From the NCBI RefSeq assembly GCF_000706765.1, contig NZ_CP006018.1:620001-684000 (forward strand): a DNA stretch of 64,000 nt, in the 5' to 3' direction. The notes under the pieces are model-generated. The model saw only the letters and a program-made list of their open reading frames with translations, did no database searches and was not told the DNA's origin. Shown piece after piece: positions 8,306 to 17,118 of the stretch. This DNA comes from Bifidobacterium [indicum] DSM 20214 = LMG 11587 (GTDB lineage: Bacteria > Actinomycetota > Actinomycetes > Actinomycetales > Bifidobacteriaceae). The first letter of the stretch is position 1; the number at the start of each line of letters is the position of its first letter. The position numbers and the translations under genes were made by a program.

Positions 8306-9064
8306 ATTAGCGACGAACCAAGGATTAACGACGAGATACGAGCATCTCAGGTACGCCTGATCGGCCCGAACGGCGAACAGGTCGGGATTATCGCAACCTC
8401 GGTCGCACTCAATCTGGCCAAGGAGGCGAACCTGGACCTGGTCGAGGTGGCAGCCCAGGCCAAACCTCCGGTCGCCAAGCTCATTGATTACGGCAAGTTC
8501 AAGTACAACGAGAAGATCAAGGCCCGTGAGGCCCGTCGCAATCAGAGCACATCGGAGATCAAGGAGATTCGTTTCCGTCTCAAGATCGACGACCATGATT
8601 TCGAGGTCAAGGAGGGGCACGTACGCCGCTTCCTGTCCGCCGGAGACAAGGTCAAGGTCACGATCATGCTGCGTGGCAGGGAGCAGTCCAGGCCCATCGG
8701 TGGCGTGGAACTCCTCCGCAAGCTGGCCGATGATGTCGCTGATCTGGGCTCCATCGAGTTCGCCCCCAAGCAGGAGGGTCGTAACATCATCATGACCTTG
8801 GCCCCCAAGGGCAAGAAGGTCCACACCCAGTCCGAGCAGCGCCGCAGGGGCGGCCAGGCCAGGGCTGAGCGTCAGGCGAGGCAGGCGGCACGTCTGGCCG
8901 CCAAGTCCGATGAGACCCAAGCCAGGAAGCAGGCCGAGGACGAGGCCGAGCAGGCCGTCGAGAAGATCGACGCCGCTCCCGCTCCCAAGGCTCCCAAGTC
9001 AACCACTACTTCCCCGAAGAAGATGAAATCCAAGGAGGGCAGCAATGCCGAAGATGAAAAGTAA
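8306..9064 (+). CDS. infC: Translation initiation factor IF-3
   Basis: IF3 binds the 30S subunit and proofreads start-codon and initiator-tRNA pairing. The protein has 252 residues. The N-domain begins [27 protein letters not shown], and the C-domain contains [20 protein letters not shown] and [15 protein letters not shown] long basic, Ala/Lys/Glu-rich tail of about 70 residues follows, longer than in E. coli IF3. The start is the rare codon ATT, with AAAAGGAG five bases upstream; the adjacent ATC at 8303 is an alternative. Use of AUU is the known means by which IF3 controls its own synthesis. The 3' end overlaps rpmI by 20 bases. Confidence 0.93.
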   Translation: MSDEPRINDEIRASQVRLIGPNGEQVGIIATSVALNLAKEANLDLVEVAAQAKPPVAKLIDYGKFKYNEKIKAREARRNQSTSEIKEIRFRLKIDDHDFEVKEGHVRRFLSAGDKVKVTIMLRGREQSRPIGGVELLRKLADDVADLGSIEFAPKQEGRNIIMTLAPKGKKVHTQSEQRRRGGQARAERQARQAARLAAKSDETQARKQAEDEAEQAVEKIDAAPAPKAPKSTTTSPKKMKSKEGSNAEDEK

Positions 9065-9239
9065 CTCTGCCGCGTCCAAGCGAGTCCGGGTCACCGGCAC
9101 GGGCAAGCTGATGGCCGCCGGGTCCGGTATGCGCCACAATCTGGAGCACAAGTCGGCCAAGAAGCGCCGCCACCTCTCCACCGATCAGGTGCTTGCTCCG
9201 AGCCAGTCCAAGAACATGAAGAAGATGCTGGGCCGCTGA
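9045..9239 (+). CDS. rpmI: 50S ribosomal protein L35
   Basis: This 64-residue basic protein has the L35 pattern: [21 protein letters not shown] at the start, then [15 protein letters not shown] in the middle. It starts inside the end of infC (20-base overlap), in a different frame, which suggests translational coupling. It is followed after 49 bases by rplT. Confidence 0.97.
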   Translation: MPKMKSNSAASKRVRVTGTGKLMAAGSGMRHNLEHKSAKKRRHLSTDQVLAPSQSKNMKKMLGR

Positions 9240-9288
9240 GCGGGCCGTTGGTCATTGAACTAGATTTTTAGAAAGCTGAGGAATATCT

Positions 9289-9672
9289 ATGGCACGAGTC
9301 AAGCGGGCAGTCAACGCGCACAAGAAGCGCAGGGTCGTCCTTGAGCGGGCTTCCGGCTACCGCGGTCAGCGTTCACGCCTCTACCGCAAGGCCAAGGAGC
9401 AGCTGCTCCACTCATTCAATTACAACTACCGCGACCGCAAGGCCCGTAAGGGTGACTTCCGCAAGCTGTGGATCCAGCGCATCAACGCCGGATGCCGCGC
9501 TCAGGGCATCACCTACAACCGCTTCATCCAGGGCCTGCGCCTGGCTGGCATCGAGCTGGACCGCCGCGCACTGGCCGACCTGGTCGTCAATGACATCGAT
9601 ACCTTCAATGCCATTGTGGACGAGGCCAAGAAGGCCCTGCCCGCCGACGTGAATGCCCCCGTCGAGGCCTGA
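9289..9672 (+). CDS. rplT: 50S ribosomal protein L20
   Basis: This 127-residue primary 23S rRNA-binding protein is needed for 50S assembly. It shows the typical start [15 protein letters not shown], the stretch [18 protein letters not shown], and [18 protein letters not shown] in the middle. GAGGAATATCT precedes the ATG. It is the last gene of the infC operon and ends shortly before a strong terminator. In E. coli and B. subtilis L20 represses this operon; a similar role here is only inferred. Confidence 0.97.
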   Translation: MARVKRAVNAHKKRRVVLERASGYRGQRSRLYRKAKEQLLHSFNYNYRDRKARKGDFRKLWIQRINAGCRAQGITYNRFIQGLRLAGIELDRRALADLVVNDIDTFNAIVDEAKKALPADVNAPVEA

Positions 9673-9738
9673 GTCCGGTCTCTCCGGGTGCCGTCGCCGA
9701 GTCATCGGCTGACTTGGTGCCTGTGACTGCATTCTTGT

Positions 9739-9766
9739 AGAACCCCGCTACGGCGGGGTTCTTTCA
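9739..9766 (+). terminator. Rho-independent terminator of infC-rpmI-rplT
   Basis: AGAACCCCGC at 9739-9748 and GCGGGGTTCT at 9753-9762 form a perfect 10-bp stem with a TACG tetraloop. TTC follows, within a T-rich stretch. Confidence 0.88.
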
Positions 9767-9931
9767 TATCTGGCGATGGCCTTTCCGGAGCCTTGAAGCC
9801 TGTGTCGATGCCTTTTGAGTTCAGAATCGTGCCGTCGTATCTCGGTCGATGGGATACAGCTCGCCTATCTTGATGAATTCTTGAAATCTCTGATCCATCC
9901 TTGTCCGATAGGAGTCGAGGAAGGATGAATC

Positions 9932-10654
9932 ATGACCTATGTCATCGAAACCAGGGGGCTGACCAGATGGTTCGGTCGGGGGCATAACCGCAGAAAGGCG
10001 GTCGATCGGATCGATATGCATGTCGGACGGGGGGATATATACGGTCTGCTTGGCCCCAACGGCGCCGGCAAGTCCACAACATTGAAGATGCTGACGGGCA
10101 TGCTCCGCCCCAGCCAGGGCAGTATCCTTTTCCAAGGACACCCCTGGACCAGGGAGGACCTCTACCGAATCGGTGCTCTGATTGAGAGTCCGCCGCTCTA
10201 TCCCAACCTGACCGCCAGGGAGAATCTCCGGGTCAGGGCCACCCTTCTTGGATTGGACCCCTCCACCATGGACCGGGCCTTGCGGACCGTTGGTCTCGTC
10301 GACACGGGAAACAAGCAGGCAGGTCGTTTCTCCATGGGGATGAAGCAGCGGCTGGGCATCGCCCTGTCCCTCCTGTCGGATCCGGAGCTGCTCATCCTGG
10401 ATGAACCCACCAACGGTCTGGACCCCATGGGTATCGAGGATCTCCGCGCCCTTATTCGCACCCTGGCCGCCGAAGGCACCACGGTCATCGTTTCCAGCCA
10501 TATCCTCAGCGAGATATCCCAGGTGGCGGATCACATCGGCATCATAGCCCAGGGTCGATTGGTCTATGAGCACAGTCTGGACCACTCCGTTGATCTGGAG
10601 GAGCTGTTCATGCGGGAATGCCGGCGCGTATCCGCAGAGGCAGGTGCACGATGA
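9932..10654 (+). CDS. ABC transporter ATPase, lantibiotic-immunity (LanF/BcrA) type
   Basis: This 240-residue nucleotide-binding protein has Walker A GPNGAGKST, the signature FSMGMKQRLGIA, and Walker B LLILDEPTNGLDP followed by the switch histidine in SSHILSE. The family (BcrA/NisF/SpaF) powers export of membrane-active peptides from the producer or a resistant cell. AAGGA precedes the start. The next two genes overlap or abut it and encode the permeases. A response regulator and histidine kinase of the LanRK type follow, which supports a peptide-resistance role. The true substrate cannot be told from sequence. Confidence 0.88.
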   Translation: MTYVIETRGLTRWFGRGHNRRKAVDRIDMHVGRGDIYGLLGPNGAGKSTTLKMLTGMLRPSQGSILFQGHPWTREDLYRIGALIESPPLYPNLTARENLRVRATLLGLDPSTMDRALRTVGLVDTGNKQAGRFSMGMKQRLGIALSLLSDPELLILDEPTNGLDPMGIEDLRALIRTLAAEGTTVIVSSHILSEISQVADHIGIIAQGRLVYEHSLDHSVDLEELFMRECRRVSAEAGAR

Positions 10655-11412
10655 GGGTGCTTGGGGCTGCAATCCGAGCCGAGCTGCTGAAAAGCCGTCA
10701 CTCAGCCCTGCCCTGGTTGGGGTTGGGCATGCCGGTTCTTGACCTGGTTCTTGCGTTTCTTCTAAGCCTCCTCATGCCCGCAGGTCCGGGAACCGAGGTT
10801 ATGGTCAGTGAGATATGGAACTGGTGGGGCTCCATTCTCCAGCCTGCCCTTCTTGCCCTCCTGGCTGTCACGGTAATGGGGGAGGACACCCGGCAGCGTC
10901 TTCGTTCCCTTCTCCTGCTTCCGCGGGATCCTGGTCTGGCCTTCCTTGCAAAGACGGCGGTGGTTCTCCTGTGGAGTGTGGTATCCAATCTGGTCGTGTT
11001 CCTGCTTGCCTCCGTACTGCCTGGGATGCTGGGTCTGGGGGGTACCCCTCTTCAGGCAGGTTTTGCGGCTTTCATGCTCAATCTGGCCACGTCCGCCTGG
11101 TTGATCCCTCTGGGCCTGCTGGGTACAGCCGCGGTAGGGCCGATTTTCGGCATGGCCCTGCCTTTCTTCTTGGAGTATGTAGGTAGCATGGCCTGGGATA
11201 GCCCGATCTGGTGGCTGGTGCCATCTGCATCCTCACTGACCACAACCGCACCAGTGCTGGGGGTCCTGCCCAATGGGCTGCCCATGCGGGCGGAGAGTCC
11301 CCTCGGGGTCTTCGGTGTGCAATCGGCCCTGTCCCTGGTCATCTCAGTGAGCCTCTTCCTGGTCCTGACCGTGCTTGGTTCTCGGTGGTTCTCCAAGAGG
11401 GAGACGGTCTGA
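10651..11412 (+). CDS. ABC permease, lantibiotic-immunity (MutE/EpiE-like)
   Basis: This 253-residue membrane protein begins MRVLGAAIRAELLKSRHSALPWLGL, like the LanE permeases, whose first helix follows a short basic E-x-L-K-x segment. About six hydrophobic segments can be seen, the last (LSLVISVSLFLVLTVLG) near the C terminus. Its ATG overlaps the ATPase stop by four bases. The pairing with a second, different permease of similar size is typical of LanFEG systems. No extracellular loop is long enough to suggest a BceB-type permease. Confidence 0.78.
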   Translation: MRVLGAAIRAELLKSRHSALPWLGLGMPVLDLVLAFLLSLLMPAGPGTEVMVSEIWNWWGSILQPALLALLAVTVMGEDTRQRLRSLLLLPRDPGLAFLAKTAVVLLWSVVSNLVVFLLASVLPGMLGLGGTPLQAGFAAFMLNLATSAWLIPLGLLGTAAVGPIFGMALPFFLEYVGSMAWDSPIWWLVPSASSLTTTAPVLGVLPNGLPMRAESPLGVFGVQSALSLVISVSLFLVLTVLGSRWFSKRETV

Positions 11413-12188
11413 TGAGTCTGATCGGGTCAATCAGAGCGGAGGCGATCCGTCAACGGCACTCGTGGTTCACCCCCATCCTTCTCGTAATCACGCTTGTTGG
11501 TGTGCTCCTCTTCCTCGCCTACTTTGCCGTGACCCCCTATGAGCCCTGGTACAAGGTGACGGGATACCTGCAGGTAATAGGAGGAATCCTGCCCCTGGTT
11601 GTGGGACTGGTCTGCGGTTTCATATCCGAGAGGGAGTTCAGGGCCGGCAACTATGCGGCCCTTCTGGGATTGCCCTCTCGGCGCTTGGCCCTTGCCGGAA
11701 TCCTGACGTATCTCGAACTCCTCTACGCCTTGGTCTGTGCGGTTGCAGTCTGTCTTTTTGCTCTGGGTATGGACCTCCTCGGACAGAACCCGATGGGGAA
11801 GGATTCGTGGCTGTTGATATTGCTGGGACTCGTTCTCGGTGGGGCGGCATTGATTCCCCTGACCATGGTGGTTGCCATGGCGTGGGGGCGTCATGTCTGC
11901 ATCCTGCTCGGGGTGTTCGGCAGTCTTATGGGTTTCCTGCTTCAGACCGGGTTGGGTGACGGCATATGGTGGCTTCTGCTCCCCGCCCTGCCTTCACGAC
12001 TCCCCGTGGGGGTTGCAGCCCTGGTCCAGGCTGCTCAGACCGGTGGCACGGATCAGACGGCCTTTGCGGCCTATAACATCCAGCAGAACCTGGGATGGGG
12101 GATGGGCATCCTGCTGACATGTGCCTCCTGGGTCTTGGCGATGATCTGGGTGTCGGCCTGTCGGCCCGGCCATGAGCGGAACGAATGA
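11412..12188 (+). CDS. ABC permease, lantibiotic-immunity (MutG-like)
   Basis: This 258-residue membrane protein has about six helices. The motif EREFRAGNYAALLGLPSRR after the second helix matches the LanG-type pattern in which an E..AGN..LL stretch follows a transmembrane segment. Its ATG abuts the preceding stop (TGATG). It should pair with the previous permease in a heterodimer driven by the ATPase. A short gap of 124 bases leads to the response regulator. Confidence 0.78.
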   Translation: MSLIGSIRAEAIRQRHSWFTPILLVITLVGVLLFLAYFAVTPYEPWYKVTGYLQVIGGILPLVVGLVCGFISEREFRAGNYAALLGLPSRRLALAGILTYLELLYALVCAVAVCLFALGMDLLGQNPMGKDSWLLILLGLVLGGAALIPLTMVVAMAWGRHVCILLGVFGSLMGFLLQTGLGDGIWWLLLPALPSRLPVGVAALVQAAQTGGTDQTAFAAYNIQQNLGWGMGILLTCASWVLAMIWVSACRPGHERNE

Positions 12189-12312
12189 GAAGATGGACGG
12201 AGACTTACCGCAATACGTGACCGAGCCAAAGGAATATGGCGCAACGTGATGCATGTCTGGCATTGAGGCAGGTCAGGCGGTCTGCGCGGCCGGGTTCTGT
12301 AAGGAGGTTGTC

Positions 12313-12972
12313 ATGGCCAGGATTCTCGCGGTGGATGATGAGGAATCCATCCTGGACATCATCCGCATCGGACTGGGCAAGGAGGGGCACCAGGTTTCCA
12401 CAGTCAGTGACCCGCGGAAGGTGGATATGCTTCACCTGGACTACTTCGACCTGGTCCTCCTGGACATCATGATGCCCGGTATGGATGGATTCGAGCTGGT
12501 CCGTAGGCTCCGTGAGGCCACCGGGGTTCCCATCATCTTCCTGACCGCCAGGACGGACCAGGCGGATGTGGTTCGCGGCCTCGGCCTCGGTGCGGATGAC
12601 TATCTGACCAAACCCTTCCACCTGGATGAGCTGCGCGCCAGGGTCGATGCGCACCTGCGCCGGGAAGGTCGGGCGCGCTCGCAGGTGCTGACCCTGGGTG
12701 AGTTCCGTTTCGACATGTCTGCCAAGGAACTCACCTGCGGGGACCGTGCCATGAACCTGACACCGACCGAGTACGCCATCTGCGAGTTCCTGGCCGTCAA
12801 CCGTGGGCATGTCTATTCCAAGGAGCAGATACACCGGGAGGTATCCGGCCTTGATCCGCGTGGGGAGGCTGCGGCCGTAGCCACCCATATAGGCAACATC
12901 AGGGCCAAGTTTCAGGAGGTAGGAATGGCTCCGATTCATACCAGATGGGGGGTGGGTTACCTGTGGGTGTGA
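12313..12972 (+). CDS. Response regulator, OmpR family
   Basis: This 219-residue regulator has an N-terminal receiver domain with acidic pocket DDEES, phospho-acceptor Asp in LVLLDIMMPGMDGFEL, the conserved Thr in FLTARTD, and Lys in YLTKPFH. A winged-helix DNA-binding domain follows (LTPTEYAICEFLAVNRGHVYSKEQI, then VATHIGNIRAKF). AAGGAGG lies five bases before the ATG, while an upstream in-frame start lacks any site. It overlaps or abuts the kinase gene. It probably controls the ABC genes just upstream. Confidence 0.93.
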   Translation: MARILAVDDEESILDIIRIGLGKEGHQVSTVSDPRKVDMLHLDYFDLVLLDIMMPGMDGFELVRRLREATGVPIIFLTARTDQADVVRGLGLGADDYLTKPFHLDELRARVDAHLRREGRARSQVLTLGEFRFDMSAKELTCGDRAMNLTPTEYAICEFLAVNRGHVYSKEQIHREVSGLDPRGEAAAVATHIGNIRAKFQEVGMAPIHTRWGVGYLWV

Positions 12973-14384
12973 AGAATCCCGGCGCAGTCCCTCAACGCGG
13001 CCACGGAAGAAAACTGAATACGATTCTGGGGTGGTTTCTGGTCATGTTCACGGCTGCGGAAGCCCTCGGTCTTGGGCTTCCCATCCTTGGGCTGGCGGTC
13101 GGCGTGAATACGGGACTCATCCTGCCGGCGAACTCATGCGAGGAGTCCGTTGGGGAATATGCCATGACCCTGATGGGGGACACCACCTTCCGCCCAAGTG
13201 ATTTGCCCTCCTGCAGTGCATACATGGTCCTTGATTCCCGCCTCAAGGTGCAATCCTCGAATATGGATGCCCGGACCCGTTCAAGGATCCTGGACCTCAT
13301 ATCGGCGAGTGGCATGAAGGCGGCGGGGAGCTTCGTCATGATTCCACAGGAGAAGGGGTACGTGGTCATTTCCTATCAGATGGGCGCCCGTTATGCCGAG
13401 GACGGCTTGAATCGTGCGCTGCCCTCGCCTGAGACCGTTCTGAACGGTTGCATGGCCGTAAACGTCATCCTGGTCGCTGTCGTAGGCATCCTTCTTCTGG
13501 GGAGGTATCTGCGCCGGGGGGTGGCCCCCCTGAGCCGGGCCGTGGATTACATCGGAGCCGGGAACCTGGACTTCGCCGTAGGATCATCCACCGTTCGCGA
13601 ATTCGACCAGGTGCTGGGGTCCGTGGACGTGATGAAGACCAACCTTCGCTCCTCCCTGGAAAGTGAGTGGAGGACCCAGGAGGAGAGCAGGCAGAGGACG
13701 GCCGCCCTGGCCCATGATCTCAAGACCCCCCTCACGGGCATCGCAGGCTGGGCGGACCTCCTGGGGGAGACTGACCTGGATGTGGACCAGGCGGAATACC
13801 TGAACAGGCTCGCTTCGGAGGAGAAGAGGATGGAGGAGCTGACCTCGGCCCTGATTCAATCCTCCCTCAGCACACCGGAGGCCGGACCCGAGCGAAGATA
13901 CTGCGACCTGTCGGTACTCGTAAACGCGGTCATCGATATGGTCAGGGGCCAGGTCCTCGACAAGTCCATCGATCTTGAAGTCGGGGAGTTCACAGCGGAC
14001 GAGGTGAATCTCGATGCCGACCTGACCGTGCAGGCCCTGGGCAACGTCCTGGTCAACGCCGTTGAGCACACCCCCGACCAGGGGCGTATCCGGATCGGGG
14101 TCGAGCTTGATGTTCCCGACCGGCAGATGACGAAACAACCCGGTCGCCTGGTATTCACGGTGGAGGACAGCGGCCCGGGATTCACTCGGCAGGATCTCGA
14201 GCGGGCCACCGAGCAGTCGTATATGGGTGACCCCAGCAGGTCGGGGCATCACTTCGGACTGGGGCTGAGCGTGGCCAAACGTGATGCCCGTGAGCAGGGT
14301 GGCGATATCAGCCTGGGGAGCTCGGCCGATTTGGGTGGGGCCAAGGTCGTCCTGACATTCCGGACGGAAGGTCGGAGGGGATAG
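12969..14384 (+). CDS. Sensor histidine kinase, LanK-like
   Basis: This membrane kinase of about 471 residues has a first helix (FTAAEALGLGLPILGLAVGV) and an extracellular sensor of about 130 residues containing two cysteines (NSCEES and LPSCSAY). The second helix is VNVILVAVVGILLL, followed by a HAMP-like linker. The HisKA box is AALAHDLKTPLTGI. The ATPase domain shows NVLVNAVEHT, EDSGPGF and GHHFGLGLSVAK. The DLKTPLT box and short sensor match kinases of lantibiotic systems. I list GTG 12969, which overlaps the regulator stop (GTGA); GTG 12963 and ATG 12945 are in frame and equally possible. xerD begins 10 bases after its stop. Confidence 0.88.
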   Translation: MKNPGAVPQRGHGRKLNTILGWFLVMFTAAEALGLGLPILGLAVGVNTGLILPANSCEESVGEYAMTLMGDTTFRPSDLPSCSAYMVLDSRLKVQSSNMDARTRSRILDLISASGMKAAGSFVMIPQEKGYVVISYQMGARYAEDGLNRALPSPETVLNGCMAVNVILVAVVGILLLGRYLRRGVAPLSRAVDYIGAGNLDFAVGSSTVREFDQVLGSVDVMKTNLRSSLESEWRTQEESRQRTAALAHDLKTPLTGIAGWADLLGETDLDVDQAEYLNRLASEEKRMEELTSALIQSSLSTPEAGPERRYCDLSVLVNAVIDMVRGQVLDKSIDLEVGEFTADEVNLDADLTVQALGNVLVNAVEHTPDQGRIRIGVELDVPDRQMTKQPGRLVFTVEDSGPGFTRQDLERATEQSYMGDPSRSGHHFGLGLSVAKRDAREQGGDISLGSSADLGGAKVVLTFRTEGRRG

Positions 14385-14394
14385 AATACCGCCT

Positions 14395-15360
14395 ATGACC
14401 AGCCAGCACGACCGGGAGGGGAGCAGGACCATCCCCGATGACCTTCCGAAGGCGATGGCGGACCTGCTGGACCAGTTCCTTGCCTATACGGGTGTGGAGC
14501 GGGGGTTGGCACCGGCGACGGTCAAGGCCTACCGGTCGGACCTGAGTATGTATGCGGGATGGCTCTCCAGGCAGGGTATCCGCAGCCTTGACCAGGTAAC
14601 CAAGGGAGATGTGGAGGGCTTCCTTGCCGGACTCTCGTCGGAGAGCCCGGCAAGTCGTTCCCGCCGTCTGGCCGCTGTCCACGAGTGGCACAAATTCGCT
14701 CTGCAGCAGGGGGTGACAGATGAGGACGCTTCGAGGGGGGTCAAGGCTCCCAAGGGAACAGCCTCCCTGCCTGACGTTTTGACCGTTGACGAGGTCGCCC
14801 GGCTCCTGGATGCCGCCGCCATGGGTGGGTCACAGGACGCGGTGGTGCTCAGGGACAAGGCCCTCCTTGAGTTCATGTATGCAACGGGTTGCCGGGTATC
14901 AGAGGCTGTGGGTGCCAACCTGGACGATCTGGATCTGGACGAGCATGTGGTTCGCCTGACGGGCAAGGGGGACAAGCAGCGCCTGGTCCCGGTCGGTTCG
15001 TACGCCTGCGCTGCATTGGAGTCATACCTGAACCTTGGTCGTCCTGATTTGCAGGGCCGCGCCACCCGGGGAAGGGAGCTGACAGCCGTCTTCCTCAACA
15101 AGCGCGGGAAGCGCCTGACCAGGCAATCCGTCTGGGAGGTGGTGCGCAAGGCCGGCGAACGGGCGGGAATCCAGCGGCCTCTGCACCCGCACACCCTCCG
15201 ACACTCCTTCGCCACCCATCTGATCGAGGGTGGCGCCGATGTCAGGTCCGTTCAGGAACTTCTTGGACACTCCTCGGTCACCACGACGCAGATATACACC
15301 CACGTGAGCCCTCAAGGACTGATTGAGGCCTACCAGACGGCGCACCCCCGCGCCCGCTGA
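14395..15360 (+). CDS. xerD: Site-specific tyrosine recombinase XerD
   Basis: This 321-residue recombinase resolves chromosome dimers at dif with XerC and FtsK. The N-terminal SAM-like core-binding domain spans about residues 20-110. The catalytic residues are all present: Arg167 (CRVSE), Lys191 (GKGDK), His266 and Arg269 (HTLRH), His292 (LLGHSS) and nucleophile Tyr301. GGAGGGGAT lies upstream of the ATG. Position directly before parA-scpA-scpB is the common actinobacterial arrangement and supports XerD rather than XerC. A second Xer recombinase lies at 23028. Confidence 0.93.
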   Translation: MTSQHDREGSRTIPDDLPKAMADLLDQFLAYTGVERGLAPATVKAYRSDLSMYAGWLSRQGIRSLDQVTKGDVEGFLAGLSSESPASRSRRLAAVHEWHKFALQQGVTDEDASRGVKAPKGTASLPDVLTVDEVARLLDAAAMGGSQDAVVLRDKALLEFMYATGCRVSEAVGANLDDLDLDEHVVRLTGKGDKQRLVPVGSYACAALESYLNLGRPDLQGRATRGRELTAVFLNKRGKRLTRQSVWEVVRKAGERAGIQRPLHPHTLRHSFATHLIEGGADVRSVQELLGHSSVTTTQIYTHVSPQGLIEAYQTAHPRAR

Positions 15361-15442
15361 GGGAAGGTGCCTCGGAAACGTCACACCCTGCCGGTAAACC
15401 CGCCCTGATCGGATGATTCCCGGATGTTGGTAGGCTAGAGGT

Positions 15443-16282
15443 ATGCCTACGGATTTGTTAGGGCGCGAGTATGAGACTTTCGCAGCCCCTGAGCCTTTGA
15501 AACAGCACGGCCCTGCCCGTGTCATCGCCATGTGCAACCAGAAGGGCGGCGTGGGCAAGACCACTTCCTCCATCAACATAGCCGGTGCGCTCAGTCTCTA
15601 TGGGCGCAAGGTCCTGATTGTCGACTTCGATCCCCAGGGGGCCGCTACGGTGGGTCTGGGTATCAATGCCAACAGCGTTGACCACACCATCTACACGGCT
15701 ATGTTCGATTCATCCCTCGACGTGCATGAGGTGGTTCACCACACCCGTTTCCCGGGGCTTGACATCATCCCCGCCAATATCGACCTGTCGGCCGCCGAGG
15801 TTCAGCTGGTCACCGAGGTCGGGCGCGAGCAGGTCCTTGCCTCGACCATCAGGCCCCTCCTCAATGAATACGATGCCATCATCATCGACTGCCAGCCCTC
15901 CCTGGGTCTCCTGACGGTCAACGCCTTGACTGCGGCGGATGGGGTCGTCATCCCGGTGGCGGCGGAGTTCTTCGCCCTGCGTGGCGTGGCGCTCCTCATG
16001 CAGTCCATCGAGAAGGTGCAGAGCAGGATCAACCCGGATTTGGAGGTCTATGGGGTACTGGTCACCATGTACACCCGCACCCTGCATTCGGAGGAGGTTC
16101 TCCAGCGTATTCATGAGGCCTTCGAAGGGAGGGTCCTTCACTCCGTCATCTCCCGTTCCATCAAGTTGCCAGATGCCACGGTGGCGGGCGAGCCCATCAC
16201 CATGTTCTCTCCCGAGCACAAGACCTCCAAGGAGTATCGGGAGGTTGCCAGGGAGCTGATCTCCCGCGGCATCGTGGCGTGA
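15443..16282 (+). CDS. parA: ParA/Soj-family ATPase
   Basis: This 279-residue ATPase has the deviant Walker A motif KGGVGKTT (residues 34-41), Walker A' DFDPQGAAT and Walker B IIIDCQPSLG. Such proteins drive chromosome or plasmid partitioning. This orphan copy has no parB beside it and is followed directly by scpA and scpB, so it likely works with the segregation machinery. A -10-like TAGGCT ends six bases before the ATG, suggesting a leaderless message. The stop overlaps the GTG of scpA. Confidence 0.92.
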   Translation: MPTDLLGREYETFAAPEPLKQHGPARVIAMCNQKGGVGKTTSSINIAGALSLYGRKVLIVDFDPQGAATVGLGINANSVDHTIYTAMFDSSLDVHEVVHHTRFPGLDIIPANIDLSAAEVQLVTEVGREQVLASTIRPLLNEYDAIIIDCQPSLGLLTVNALTAADGVVIPVAAEFFALRGVALLMQSIEKVQSRINPDLEVYGVLVTMYTRTLHSEEVLQRIHEAFEGRVLHSVISRSIKLPDATVAGEPITMFSPEHKTSKEYREVARELISRGIVA

Positions 16283-17118
16283 GCGGGGTTGTGGCAGAAT
16301 CCCCCCGGGAGTCCATCGGCCGATCGGGCGAGGGGTTTTCGGTCGCCCTGGATGTCTACCAAGGTCCCTTTGATGTGCTCCTGAGCCTTCTGGCCAACAG
16401 GAAGCTCGAGTTGACCGAGGTTTCCCTGGCTGCGGTGACCGGCGAGTTTCTGTCCTATGTGAGCACCTTGGATTTCCAGACCAGTCTGGATCAGGCCAGC
16501 GCCTTTCTTGATGTCGCCTCCGTCCTGGTGGAGGCCAAGAGCGCCGCTCTCCTGCCGATTGAGGATGAGTCCCTGCGCGATCAGGCCTCCATGGAGGCCC
16601 TGAGGGAGCGTGACCTCCTCTTCGCCAGGCTTCTGCAATACCGCGCCTTCAAAGAGGCCGGTGAGGATTTCCGGGCCATTCTGGCGGCGAACTCGGGCAG
16701 GTACGCTCATCCGGGGCGGCTGGATGACGGTTTGGCCAGCCTCATGCCTGAACTTGATTGGGTCACCAGCCCCGGGGACCTGGCCCTTCTGGCGGCCACG
16801 GCTCTGGCCAATGCCCCGGCTTCCCAGGTCTCACTGGGGCAGCTTCACGTGCCCCTGGTCGACCTGAACCAGCAGGCCAATCTGGTTCGCGAGGCCCTGG
16901 TGGCCACTCCCGGACGGCCGGTGGCGTTCGCGTCCATCATCGCCTCGGCTGGAGGGAACCTGGAGATTGTGGCCAGATTCCTGGCCGTTCTGGTCTATTT
17001 CAAACAGCAGTTGATTCAGTACAAGCAGGAAGGGCCGTACGAGCCTCTCTATCTTCGCTGGGTGGGCAGTACCGAGAAGGAAGATCTCCAAGGGATCAGT
17101 GAGGGGGACTTCGCATGA
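16279..17118 (+). CDS. scpA: Segregation and condensation protein A
   Basis: ScpA is the kleisin that bridges the Smc dimer heads with ScpB. The 279-residue protein shows the ScpA N-terminal motif YQGPFDVLLSLLANRKLELTEVSLAAVT and an acidic helix with LLPIE. A C-terminal winged helix contains VAFASIIASAGGNLEIVARFLAVL. It starts at GTG, overlapping parA by four bases, and its own end overlaps scpB by four bases (ATGA). This tight coupling fits stoichiometric production of the complex. Confidence 0.93.
   Translation: MSGVVAESPRESIGRSGEGFSVALDVYQGPFDVLLSLLANRKLELTEVSLAAVTGEFLSYVSTLDFQTSLDQASAFLDVASVLVEAKSAALLPIEDESLRDQASMEALRERDLLFARLLQYRAFKEAGEDFRAILAANSGRYAHPGRLDDGLASLMPELDWVTSPGDLALLAATALANAPASQVSLGQLHVPLVDLNQQANLVREALVATPGRPVAFASIIASAGGNLEIVARFLAVLVYFKQQLIQYKQEGPYEPLYLRWVGSTEKEDLQGISEGDFA

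Noticed and set aside
9767-9931. A small peptide gene (lantibiotic precursor) upstream of the immunity-like transporter
   Set aside because: No frame with a ribosome-binding site and a Cys/Ser/Thr-rich C terminus was found in this stretch.
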